Positions 1 through 7,836 of a stretch of 64,000 nucleotides of DNA are shown one piece after another. Below the pieces are notes generated by a model that saw only the letters and a program-made list of their open reading frames with translations, did no database searches and was not told the DNA's origin. Each line of letters opens with the position of its first letter. The first letter of the stretch is position 1. Source of the DNA: an uncultured Pelagibacteraceae bacterium (GTDB lineage Bacteria > Pseudomonadota > Alphaproteobacteria > Pelagibacterales > Pelagibacteraceae); NCBI GenBank assembly GCA_902627735.1, contig CACOKI010000002.1:36673-100672 (forward strand). The letters run 5' to 3'. The position numbers and the translations under genes are program-made.

Positions 1-854
1 CATGGCACGAGAGACATCTCGTTACATGACATTCCACCCATAATACTTTCTTTTTTTATTTTAATTTTTTTTAACTTATTGTCTTTTATACTCTGAAGTA
101 CACAATCTGCCTTATCAGGTTCAACTATGATAATTTTTGGTATTCTTTTAAAATATTTTGCTACTCCAGCAACTATTCCAGCTGCCAATCCTCCAACGCC
201 AGCTTGAAGAAATATGTGAGTTATATATTGGTTCGTTTGTTTAGAAATTTCTTTTATCATAATTGAATATCCTGCCATAGTAAGTTGAGGTATATATTTG
301 TAATTTTTTGTCGATACATCTTGAACAATTTTCCAATTATTTTTTTTTGATAATTTTTGACATTCTTTTAAAGAATCTTCATAATTTCCCTTAACTCTAA
401 TAACTTCCGCACCAAATTTTTTTATTTCATCCACTCTAGCATCGCTGACATATTGGCTAACAAAAATTTTACATCTTAACTTTAATCTTTGTGCACCCCA
501 CGCAACCGATCTACCATGATTACCAGCAGTAGCTGACGATATAATAATATTTCTTGTTCCCTTAGAAATTTTTTCTACGGCATAAGCACCACCTAAAGCT
601 TTAAAAGATTTTAAGTGAAATCTTTTTGACTCATCTTTGTAAAAAATATTCTTAACTTTCAAATTTTTTTTTAATTTATCAAGAGTTAAAAGGGGACTTA
701 TATTATAACTTTTCCAATTAGAAATAGAATTATAAGCATTAGCAAGCATAGTTGAAGGCATATAATTTAAAACATGACTTCTCTTAAATTGAAAGTTTTT
801 GTTAATTAAAAATTTTGTTAACTTCCAACCTTTAATCTTCTTTGAATAACTCAC
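1..854 (-). CDS. PLP-dependent diaminopropionate ammonia-lyase-like protein (3' end off window)
   Basis: A fold-type II pyridoxal-phosphate enzyme of the threonine dehydratase/diaminopropionate ammonia-lyase group. About 284 codons are visible and the C-terminal part lies beyond the left edge. KSFKALGGAYAV (near residue 90) carries the probable Schiff-base lysine, ATAGNHGRSVAWGA is the substrate/phosphate loop, and QAGVGGLAAG is the glycine-rich cofactor phosphate loop. The RFHLKSFKALGGAYAV context is more typical of diaminopropionate ammonia-lyase (YgeX) than of biosynthetic threonine deaminase. The start is a GTG one base after the stop of the upstream ligase, so the two are probably cotranscribed and translationally coupled. 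Substrate unproven; an amino acid released in the amine pathway is possible. Confidence 0.75.
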   Translation of the reverse strand, partial: MSYSKKIKGWKLTKFLINKNFQFKRSHVLNYMPSTMLANAYNSISNWKSYNISPLLTLDKLKKNLKVKNIFYKDESKRFHLKSFKALGGAYAVEKISKGTRNIIISSATAGNHGRSVAWGAQRLKLRCKIFVSQYVSDARVDEIKKFGAEVIRVKGNYEDSLKECQKLSKKNNWKIVQDVSTKNYKYIPQLTMAGYSIMIKEISKQTNQYITHIFLQAGVGGLAAGIVAGVAKYFKRIPKIIIVEPDKADCVLQSIKDNKLKKIKIKKESIMGGMSCNEMSLVP

Positions 855-855
855 T

Positions 856-2184
856 CTAGCAGTCTAAAGTATTTTGGCTTTCCCATTCGGTAACGGGCTT
901 TGATTTATCAAATTTTTCTTTACTATTAAATTCTTTTATTTCAGAACTTCTAAGCTTTATAAAGCTATTTATAGTATCTCTCCCAAAACTTTTATTCATC
1001 TCCTTATTATTATTTAATTGCTCTAAAGATTGTTTAAGTTCATTAGGAAGTTTTGGTAGATTAGGGTATTTTTTGTAGTCTGTGTACATATTACAATATA
1101 AAGGTTTTCCAGGATTGATTTTATTTTTTAAACCATGTAGTCCAGCAGCTAGAACTCCGGCTTGTAATAAATATGGATTAGCAGATCCATCCATTAATCT
1201 TAATTCAAATCTTCCAGGATCTGGAATTCTTATCATGTGGGTTCTGTTATTTCCTGTGAAAGAAATACTACTTGGAGACCATGAAGCTCCTGATTTTGTT
1301 GGTGGAGCATTAATTCTTCTATAACTATTTATTGTAGGATTGAAGAATGCAGATAATGATGAAGCATTTTTAATTACTCCTCCTAAAAAATTATATGCCA
1401 TTTTACTTAAACCAAGCTTATCTGTTTTATCTAAGAATTTATTCTTTTTACCTTGCCAAACGGAAATATGTGCATGACAACCATTGCCTGTTAAATTTTG
1501 AAATGGTTTTGGCATAAAAGTTGCTCTTAGCCCATGTTTTTCTGCAATTGTTTTTACCATGTATTTAAAGAATGTATGTCTATCAGCTGTTGTTAAACAA
1601 TTTGAATAATTCCAATTCATTTCAAATTGTCCATTAGCATCTTCATGATCGTTTTGGTAGGGACCCCATCCCATTTCAATCATGCAATCACAAATTTCTT
1701 TAATAAGTTCATATCTTCTCATCAATGCAGATTGATCATAACAAGGTTTTGATTGTGTATCTCTTGGATCTGCTATTGATTTTCCGTCTTCAGAAATCAA
1801 AAAATATTCACATTCCACACCAGATTTCATTGTTAAACCTTGTTTTGCAAGTTCTTTAATTTGTTTTTTGAGCATTACTCTAGGTGATGCTTCTACTGGT
1901 TTTCCATTCATCCAAAGATCAGATGCTAACCAACCTATTTCTTTTTTCCAAGGTAGTTGAATCAGACTATCTGGGTCTGGAATTCCAAACATATCAGCAT
2001 CAGCAGGAGACATATCTAACCATGCAGCAAATCCGGCAAATCCTGCACCTGTCTCTTGCATTTCTTTAATTGCATGCGCTGGAACTAATTTTGATCTTAA
2101 TACACCAAATAAATCTACAAAACTTATGAGAAAGTATTTTATTTTTTTTTCTTTAGCTATTTTGAACAAATTTTTTGGCATCAA
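856..2184 (-). CDS. gmaS: Glutamine synthetase-family ligase, GlnT/gamma-glutamylmethylamide synthetase type
   Basis: A 442-residue ATP-dependent glutamate-amine ligase. In the indirect methylamine pathway GmaS joins methylamine to glutamate, giving gamma-glutamylmethylamide, which MgsABC then uses. The family metal-site motifs are visible: GVECEYFLI, NDHEDANGQFEMNW, GNGCHAHISVW and the late FELRLMDGSANPYLL. Length matches GlnT/GmaS proteins, not the roughly 470-residue type I GlnA, and the N-terminus (FAGFAAWLDMSPAD) is GlnT-like. Linkage to mgsABC and amt supports a methylamine role. A plain type III glutamine synthetase cannot be excluded from sequence. MM at the start gives two adjacent ATGs; the second is equally possible. 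Confidence 0.72.
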   Translation of the reverse strand: MMPKNLFKIAKEKKIKYFLISFVDLFGVLRSKLVPAHAIKEMQETGAGFAGFAAWLDMSPADADMFGIPDPDSLIQLPWKKEIGWLASDLWMNGKPVEASPRVMLKKQIKELAKQGLTMKSGVECEYFLISEDGKSIADPRDTQSKPCYDQSALMRRYELIKEICDCMIEMGWGPYQNDHEDANGQFEMNWNYSNCLTTADRHTFFKYMVKTIAEKHGLRATFMPKPFQNLTGNGCHAHISVWQGKKNKFLDKTDKLGLSKMAYNFLGGVIKNASSLSAFFNPTINSYRRINAPPTKSGASWSPSSISFTGNNRTHMIRIPDPGRFELRLMDGSANPYLLQAGVLAAGLHGLKNKINPGKPLYCNMYTDYKKYPNLPKLPNELKQSLEQLNNNKEMNKSFGRDTINSFIKLRSSEIKEFNSKEKFDKSKPVTEWESQNTLDC

Positions 2185-2198
2185 TTAGATTATCATAT

Positions 2199-2354
2199 TC
2201 ATTTAAAAAAAGATAAAATTGTTTCCTTGTAAAAAATTATATTTACAACAATGATTACAATGACTGCTAATATTGCACCATATTTTGCTTTTGGAAATGC
2301 AACTCCTCTCATTTTACTAGGTCTCAATTCTTCGTTATTATTTTCTTCAGACAT
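2199..2354 (-). CDS. 51-aa single-pass membrane microprotein
   Basis: A small reading frame with ATG at 2354 and TGA at 2199-2201. The N-terminal 24 residues are acidic then basic (MSEENNNEELRPSK), followed by a hydrophobic helix of about 17 residues (AILAVIVIIVVNIIF) and a short KETILSFFK tail. It starts about 20 bases downstream of the terminator hairpin at 2375-2400 and ends 14 bases before the gmaS-type gene, so it may share that gene's promoter. No strong Shine-Dalgarno is visible. The composition (one clean transmembrane segment, charged ends) favours a real gene. No family recognised. Confidence 0.55.
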   Translation of the reverse strand: MSEENNNEELRPSKMRGVAFPKAKYGAILAVIVIIVVNIIFYKETILSFFK

Positions 2355-2374
2355 TATTGATTTTGATTTAAAAA

Positions 2375-2400
2375 TGGGCGCTAGAGTATCCTAGCGCCCA
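2375..2400 (-). terminator. Intrinsic terminator after amt and the 76-aa gene
   Basis: A perfect 10-bp inverted repeat (TGGGCGCTAG/CTAGCGCCCA) with a 6-base loop. Read on the minus strand it is followed by a run of five T. It lies 18 bases beyond the stop of the 76-aa gene and separates the amt transcript from the gmaS-type gene. Confidence 0.85.
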
Positions 2401-2417
2401 AATTTTATTATATTATC

Positions 2418-2648
2418 TTACCATTCAGCCATATTGCTTTTATGGTCATTAGCCCCATGTCTTTTTCTTGCAAGTCTTTCGAGTTCTTCACTCTCAGATT
2501 TGGAAGTTAAAACATGCCAACCAACCCATATAATGATGGCAAGTATCACTAGTATTCCCTCACTAGATCCAGCACCAGGATAAACTGCACCCGCAACTTG
2601 TTCTGCAGGTTTGTTAAGGTGATCGATCCAATTTGTTACTGTAGCCAT
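2418..2648 (-). CDS. 76-aa membrane protein encoded next to amt
   Basis: A small protein with one hydrophobic segment at about residues 31-47 (GILVILAIIIWVGWHVL) and a charged C-terminal half (SESEELERLARKRHGANDH). It starts 12 bases after the amt stop, with GGAGAAACA just upstream of the ATG as ribosome site, and is followed by the terminator at 2375-2400, so amt and this gene form one unit. Family not recognised. Its tight coupling to a transporter suggests an accessory or regulatory partner of the channel, but this is inference. Confidence 0.8.
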   Translation of the reverse strand: MATVTNWIDHLNKPAEQVAGAVYPGAGSSEGILVILAIIIWVGWHVLTSKSESEELERLARKRHGANDHKSNMAEW

Positions 2649-2660
2649 ATTGTTTCTCCT

Positions 2661-4061
2661 TTACCTGGTTGCAGACGAAACAGCTCTTTCGTCTTTTTTA
2701 GCAGTTTCCATTATTTCATAGTCTAGTCCAGCTATTTCCACTTCACGTGGGATTCTTAATTTACCCATTCCATGAAGCACTTTAGCTATAACATAACCTG
2801 GTATTAGTCCAAGAACTACGAACATTATTAATGCTCCCAAGAACTGTCCTAACGGATTAATTGATGCATAAGTAGTTCCATCCCACATAGCTCCAACACT
2901 ATATCCAGAAGCTGGATAACCATTTAAAACAAAACCGCAAATTATTAAACCAATAAATCCAGCATAACCATGAACTGCTACTGCACCAACCGCATCATCA
3001 ATTTTGAACTTACGTTCAACCCAATAATGAAGTTTATATGAAAGTACAACTCCGATCATACCAATGATCATTGCTTGAATTGGATGATATAAATCATTTC
3101 CAGCTGAAGCACATATGATACCAGCTAGTCCACTTGAGTATGTCCAGAAAGGATCACCTTTTGCAATCCAGTATCCAGCTAATAAGCCTCCTGATAATGA
3201 CATCAAGAAGTTAAAAGTAATACCACTAAGTGTAGTAGGAGTTACATAAATGTTTGTAGCTGTCCAATAAGATATACCTTCCATACCATATTCAGGTCCA
3301 AGATCAAATATTGGAATATTACAAGCCGCATAAAATCCCCAGAAACCAGTATAAATTAGAAACAATCCAATTGTTACTAACCAAGGATTTCTTGGTCCTA
3401 TGTTTCTTGGCTCACCACTTGATGAGAACTTTCCAATTCTTGGTCCTAAAACCATTAGTACACCTAAGGCAAATCCACCAGCGATTGCGTGAATTACCCC
3501 TGAAGCGTAAGCATCATGGTAACCTAATAGTTTAAGCATCCAGCCATCAAAGTGCCATCCCCAAGCAGCATCTATTACCCAGAAAACAGAACCAATTGCA
3601 ATTGCTAAAATTCCAAATGCAAAAGTAGTAATTCTCTCGATGATTGCTCCTGAGACTATTGAAGCAGCGGTCCAAGAAAATAAAAGGAACGCAGCCCAAA
3701 AGACACCCGAAATGTGGTCACCTAAGTTAACAGCCATTAATTGGCTTGTTGCAGTATAGAATTTGGCACTGAATGCCGAGTCATCGGTAATTAATGCAGT
3801 GCTTTCATTCATTATTGATGGCGCTAATCCCGGTCCTGTTGGGAAAGCCCAATAAATCCACCAACCAAACAAAAACCAAGTTACTGTTACCAAAGGTATC
3901 AGCATCGTGTTTTTCATTAGAGTATGTTGGTGATGTTTGTATCGCGAAGCTCCAACCTCATACATACAGAAACCGACGTGAATTAAAAACATCAGTACTA
4001 CTGTTACCCAGTAATAAAATTCTGTAAATATGGTAGTAAGAGCTGCTAACTGATCAGTCAT
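2661..4061 (-). CDS. amt: Ammonium/methylammonium transporter (Amt family)
   Basis: A 466-residue polytopic inner-membrane channel with about 11 transmembrane segments. The two Amt pore histidines appear in SGVIHAIAGG (around residue 190) and GAVAVHGYAGF (around residue 360). The first helix region (YYWVTVVLMFLIHVGFCMYEVG) corresponds to the family's N-terminal segment. It lies in the mgs/gmaS cluster, so methylammonium or ammonium released by the pathway is the probable substrate. The sequence departs from the usual Amt consensus around the pore, consistent with a specialised paralogue. Start ATG at 4061; the 124-base leader to the next gene shows no recognisable riboswitch. Confidence 0.9.
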   Translation of the reverse strand: MTDQLAALTTIFTEFYYWVTVVLMFLIHVGFCMYEVGASRYKHHQHTLMKNTMLIPLVTVTWFLFGWWIYWAFPTGPGLAPSIMNESTALITDDSAFSAKFYTATSQLMAVNLGDHISGVFWAAFLLFSWTAASIVSGAIIERITTFAFGILAIAIGSVFWVIDAAWGWHFDGWMLKLLGYHDAYASGVIHAIAGGFALGVLMVLGPRIGKFSSSGEPRNIGPRNPWLVTIGLFLIYTGFWGFYAACNIPIFDLGPEYGMEGISYWTATNIYVTPTTLSGITFNFLMSLSGGLLAGYWIAKGDPFWTYSSGLAGIICASAGNDLYHPIQAMIIGMIGVVLSYKLHYWVERKFKIDDAVGAVAVHGYAGFIGLIICGFVLNGYPASGYSVGAMWDGTTYASINPLGQFLGALIMFVVLGLIPGYVIAKVLHGMGKLRIPREVEIAGLDYEIMETAKKDERAVSSATR

Positions 4062-4185
4062 ATCCTATCTCCATATTAGTTTCTAAAACCCTATAAAATT
4101 TCTATGGGTGTGACAAATGAAACAATAAAATAAAACCTAATATTGACAATAGATTTTAAAATAAAATCAACTTAAGATTGTGTAA

Positions 4186-4602
4186 CTAGAATTTTAGGTA
4201 AGCTTTTTTCAGATCAACAAGAGGATGTTTTGGAGACATTTGAAATTTTACTAAAAGCTCTCTTGCTATCATATCTCTATCTTGTTGATTGTTAGGTAAT
4301 TTAATTGATTTTGGAATTGTAACCCAACCATTAGCATTTCTACAAAATACTGCTGGTCTTCCTTCTTCATAACCCATATGTACATCTTCTAACCAATTAA
4401 GATCATCCCAGCCCATCGCTTCGATATATTTTTTTAAAAAAGGAGTGATCTTTTTATAGTCTGGAAGAAGATTAACGTCATATCTATAACCGATAGATTG
4501 ACCAATCATTTTTTCTCTAGCTGTTTCTTTTTTCTTACCTAACTGTTGGTCTTTGACGGCTACTGATTTTGTAACTTTATTTTTATTCTTTTTTTTAACC
4601 AT
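4186..4602 (-). CDS. Lysine-rich conserved-looking protein between mgsC and amt
   Basis: A 138-residue protein of unknown function. The start at 4602 is preferred over an upstream ATG inside mgsC because AAGGTAACT precedes it as ribosome site. The first 30 residues are lysine-rich and probably disordered (MVKKKNKNKVTKSVAVK). The remainder is a compact domain with many aromatics (GWDDLNWLEDVHMGYEEG, FCRNANGWVTIPKSIK) and a C-terminal FQMSPKHPLVDLKKAY. It follows mgsC by 7 bases and is evidently cotranscribed with mgsABC. It could be a small auxiliary subunit or assembly factor of the synthase; no family was recognised. Confidence 0.75.
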   Translation of the reverse strand: MVKKKNKNKVTKSVAVKDQQLGKKKETAREKMIGQSIGYRYDVNLLPDYKKITPFLKKYIEAMGWDDLNWLEDVHMGYEEGRPAVFCRNANGWVTIPKSIKLPNNQQDRDMIARELLVKFQMSPKHPLVDLKKAYLKF

Positions 4603-4609
4603 AGTTACC

Positions 4610-6028
4610 TTAAATTTTATGGAAGTTATCAACCCCAACAGTATAATTAGTACCTGCCAAAGGAACTTTTGCTAAAGCAGATGCTTCAGAAGTTAGAGCT
4701 GCCAAATCTTCGGGCTCAAGAGAATGAATATTAGTTTTACCACATGCTCTAGCTAATAATTGTGCTTCAAGAGTCATTGAGTGAAGATAATTATAAACTC
4801 TTAGAGCAGCATCATCAGGATTTAATCTAGCTCTAAGTTTTGGATCTTGAGTAGCAACACCTACCGGACATCTTCCAGTATGGCAATGGTAACACTCACC
4901 AGCTTTTACACCCATCTCTTTTTCAAAATTTGCTTCTGGAATATCTTTATTGCAATTAAGTGCGATCATAGAACCTGTTCCAATAGCTATTGCATCTGCA
5001 CCCAAAGCTAATGCTTTAGCCATGTCAGCACCATCTCTCACACCACCAGCATAAATTAATGTTACTTTCCCAGTTTTACCTACATCATCTAACGCTCTTC
5101 GAGCCTCTCTGATTGCAGCAATACCTGGAATACCTGTATTAGCTGCTGCGATGTGCGGACCTGCTCCTGTTGATCCTTCCATACCATCTAAGTATATAGA
5201 GTCAGGATCACATTTCGCTGCCATACGTACATCATCATAAACTTTAGATGCACCTAATTTTAATTGAATTGGAACTTTATTTTTTGTCAGTTGCCTTAAT
5301 TCGTCTACTTTTAAAGCTAAATCATCTGGACCCAACCAATCAGGATGTCTTGCTGGAGATCTTTGATCAATACCAGATGGTAATGATCTCATCTCAGCAA
5401 CTTGGTCAGTTACTTTTTGACCCATTAAGTGTCCACCCATCCCAACTTTTTGTCCTTGCCCAATAAATACTTCTATTCCATCTGCAAGTTGCGCATGATG
5501 TGGGTTAAATCCATATCTTGATTGAATACATTGATAGAACCATTTTTCTGAATATCTTCTTTCATCAGGTATCATTCCACCTTCACCTGAACATGTTGCA
5601 CTACCAGCCATTGTTGCTCCTCTTGCAAGAGCTGTTTTAGCCTCGTATGATAATGCTCCAAAACTCATACCAGTGATGTAAACTGGGATATCCAACTCAA
5701 TTGGATTTTCACATCTTGGACCAATTACAGTCTTTGTCTCACATTTTTCTCTATAACCTTCAATTACAAATCTAGTAAGAGTACCTGGTAGGAAAACTAA
5801 ATCATCAAAAGTAGGAATCTTTTTCATTAAAGCCATTCCACGCATTCTGTATCTTCCTAATTGAGATTTTATATGAATATCATCTATTACTTCTGGAGTA
5901 AAAATTGCATTATGACCAAGTAGACTTTTATTTCTTGATCCATTACTACTTAAATGAACGTCAGCTTTTCCGCCAACATTCCCATTAGTTTTTAATTTAC
6001 CGTTTTTTTTCTTTTTTTTCTTTGGCAT
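4610..6028 (-). CDS. mgsC: N-methylglutamate synthase subunit C (FMN/Fe-S glutamate synthase domain)
   Basis: A 472-residue homologue of the FMN-binding central domain of glutamate synthase (GltB2/GlxD). In MgsABC it catalyses the synthase half-reaction making N-methylglutamate. A TIM-barrel flavin domain is evident from GMSFGALSYEAKTALARG, IQLKLGASK and DAIAIGTGSMIAL. The cysteine cluster CYHCHTGRCPVGVATQDP near residue 390 matches the 3Fe-4S region of glutamate synthases. The N-terminus is an unusual poly-lysine stretch (MPKKKKKKNGKLK) encoded by two runs of eight A. It abuts mgsB (the stop and start share base 6028). A glxD-type paralogue with another amine substrate is the alternative. 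Confidence 0.85.
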   Translation of the reverse strand: MPKKKKKKNGKLKTNGNVGGKADVHLSSNGSRNKSLLGHNAIFTPEVIDDIHIKSQLGRYRMRGMALMKKIPTFDDLVFLPGTLTRFVIEGYREKCETKTVIGPRCENPIELDIPVYITGMSFGALSYEAKTALARGATMAGSATCSGEGGMIPDERRYSEKWFYQCIQSRYGFNPHHAQLADGIEVFIGQGQKVGMGGHLMGQKVTDQVAEMRSLPSGIDQRSPARHPDWLGPDDLALKVDELRQLTKNKVPIQLKLGASKVYDDVRMAAKCDPDSIYLDGMEGSTGAGPHIAAANTGIPGIAAIREARRALDDVGKTGKVTLIYAGGVRDGADMAKALALGADAIAIGTGSMIALNCNKDIPEANFEKEMGVKAGECYHCHTGRCPVGVATQDPKLRARLNPDDAALRVYNYLHSMTLEAQLLARACGKTNIHSLEPEDLAALTSEASALAKVPLAGTNYTVGVDNFHKI

Positions 6029-6882
6029 TAAATTGCTCCTTTTTTCTCAGTAGGTTCTAAGTTATCGTAGTTCCATAATTTTTTACCAGCTACAATTTTT
6101 TTCATTTTGCTCACATCAAAATTGTCACCAATTTCAGCAACCTTCAATTTTCTTTTTAACCAATCTTGATCACTTTTAGTTAATTCAGCGTCAACTGCAT
6201 CACTACCATAAGAACCAATTTCTCCACCTACGAAAATTGTCCCATCATACATTGAGTCACCTAAATTTATCCCTACATTACCCAAGATAATTATTCTTCC
6301 TCTTTGCATCATAAAGCCTGTAAAAGCACCAGCGTCTCCACCAATAATTATAGTTCCACCCTTCATATCAATACCAGTTCTAGCACCAACGCTACCTTTA
6401 CATATTAAATCTCCGCCTCTAATGGCTGCTCCAAAACAAGATCCAGCATTTTTTTCAATAACCACCTTACCAGCCATTAAATTTTCAGCACAAGACCATC
6501 CAACTCGACCATTGATTCGAACTATTGGTCCATCGCAAGAACCTATTCCAAAGTAACCTAAACTACCCTCAAAAATTAAATTTAGTTTATTTAAAATTCC
6601 AACACCAATACTGTGCTTACCTTGTGGATTCTTAATAACTATAGTTCCATAGCCTTGGCTCATTAAATTATCAATTTCTTTATTTGCATCTGCTGCTGTC
6701 ATATCTTTAACATCAAGATCTGTTCTTTTATTGAAATCTACATCGTACGTTCCAAAATAATAAAAATTTTCAGCCTCATCAGGATTAAAAAATTTTTGTT
6801 GCGTTCTACCTGTTAAAACTTCAGTATGCATACCCATAGCTTGGGCCTTAGTTTTTTTTGTAACATTTTTTAAATTTGCCAT
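6028..6882 (-). CDS. mgsB: N-methylglutamate synthase subunit B (GXGXG domain)
   Basis: A 284-residue protein with the glutamate synthase alpha-subunit C-terminal beta-helix (GXGXG) fold. Repeated glycine motifs such as GYFGIGSCDGPIVRINGRVG, GSCFGAAIRGGDLICKG, GGDAGAFTGFMMQRG and GGEIGSYGSDAV lie between residues 125 and 230. It is the structural subunit linking the amidotransferase to the FMN barrel in three-gene synthases (MgsB/GlxC). It overlaps mgsA by 13 bases and adjoins mgsC, so subunit synthesis is translationally coupled. Confidence 0.85.
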   Translation of the reverse strand: MANLKNVTKKTKAQAMGMHTEVLTGRTQQKFFNPDEAENFYYFGTYDVDFNKRTDLDVKDMTAADANKEIDNLMSQGYGTIVIKNPQGKHSIGVGILNKLNLIFEGSLGYFGIGSCDGPIVRINGRVGWSCAENLMAGKVVIEKNAGSCFGAAIRGGDLICKGSVGARTGIDMKGGTIIIGGDAGAFTGFMMQRGRIIILGNVGINLGDSMYDGTIFVGGEIGSYGSDAVDAELTKSDQDWLKRKLKVAEIGDNFDVSKMKKIVAGKKLWNYDNLEPTEKKGAI

Positions 6883-7814
6883 ACCTTTACCTCTCCATCA
6901 AACGGATCATAAGTATCTATTTCTTGAGGCAATATTGATCTTATTGCTATTTCCTCAGAGCCCATTGCTACCAACTCATCAGACTCATATAAAACTAAAG
7001 GTTTTGCAGCCATTGTATCCTTTGCCATACCCAATGAATCTTTTGTTGCAACAAAATAAGTAAACACACCATCTAATCCAGTTAATGACTCTTTCATACC
7101 TTCTTCTAGTGAAGCCCCATCTCTCATTTTTTCTGCCAAATAAACAGCGATAAGTTCTGAATCACACTCTGACATAAATCTCATTCCTTTATTTTCTAAA
7201 GCACGTCTATTATTCCAATAATTGGTTAATTGACCATTGTGAACTACTGATACATCACTAAATGGGTAGCCCCAAAAAGGGTGAGCTGACTTAATATCTA
7301 CCCCAGACTCAGTAGCCATCCTCGCGTGACCAATAGCATGGGTTCCAATAAGTTTATCTAAATTATATCTATCACACACCATTTTGGCATTACCAAGATC
7401 TTTTATTACTTCTAAAGATTTACCCATTGAAAGAATTTCAACACCAGGGATACTTTCTATTTTTTGTGAAAATTCCAATAAATCTTTTTTATTGTATTCA
7501 ATTTCATATCTTAAAGAGTATGGAAGAATTCTATCTTCTTTAATAATTTTTGCTCCCATTTCTGAAAGGTAACTATCTACAATCTTTTTTCTTTCATCAT
7601 AAACTGATACATCTTCTGCAACTGATGTACTACCTTCACCAACATTTTCACCTACTTTGAATCTCATGATGAAATTTTTTCCATCAGTATCTCCATATAA
7701 TGCATAACCAGTAGAGTCTTCACCCCTATGCTTTAAGGCTTGTAACATACCTTGTAATTCATGACCAACTTTTGAAGATTTTCCTCTATGAATTAATCCG
7801 GCTATTCCGCACAT
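6870..7814 (-). CDS. mgsA: N-methylglutamate synthase subunit A (class II amidotransferase)
   Basis: A 314-residue class II (Ntn) glutamine amidotransferase. Translation begins MCGIAG, so Cys2 becomes the N-terminal nucleophile after Met removal. KHRGEDSTGYALYG, IGHARMATESGVDI, AHPFWGYPFSDVSVVHNGQL and SECDSELIAVYLAEKM are typical substrate-binding loops of this family. In N-methylglutamate synthase this domain handles the gamma-glutamyl amide donor. Residues 75-150 hold an inserted segment of lower similarity. It is first in the mgsABC run, overlaps mgsB by 13 bases, and has a TTTAAAGAGGAAAAG ribosome site. Confidence 0.85.
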   Translation of the reverse strand: MCGIAGLIHRGKSSKVGHELQGMLQALKHRGEDSTGYALYGDTDGKNFIMRFKVGENVGEGSTSVAEDVSVYDERKKIVDSYLSEMGAKIIKEDRILPYSLRYEIEYNKKDLLEFSQKIESIPGVEILSMGKSLEVIKDLGNAKMVCDRYNLDKLIGTHAIGHARMATESGVDIKSAHPFWGYPFSDVSVVHNGQLTNYWNNRRALENKGMRFMSECDSELIAVYLAEKMRDGASLEEGMKESLTGLDGVFTYFVATKDSLGMAKDTMAAKPLVLYESDELVAMGSEEIAIRSILPQEIDTYDPFDGEVKVWQI

Positions 7815-7836
7815 ATACTTTTCCTCTTTAAATTTA

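Noticed and set aside
1082-1324. Open frame on the plus strand inside the gmaS-type gene
   Set aside because: It lies fully within a well-supported gene on the other strand and has no ribosome site or motif.
4062-4185. Riboswitch upstream of amt
   Set aside because: The leader is 124 bases with a weak ACCC/GGGT pairing only; no known riboswitch core was recognised.
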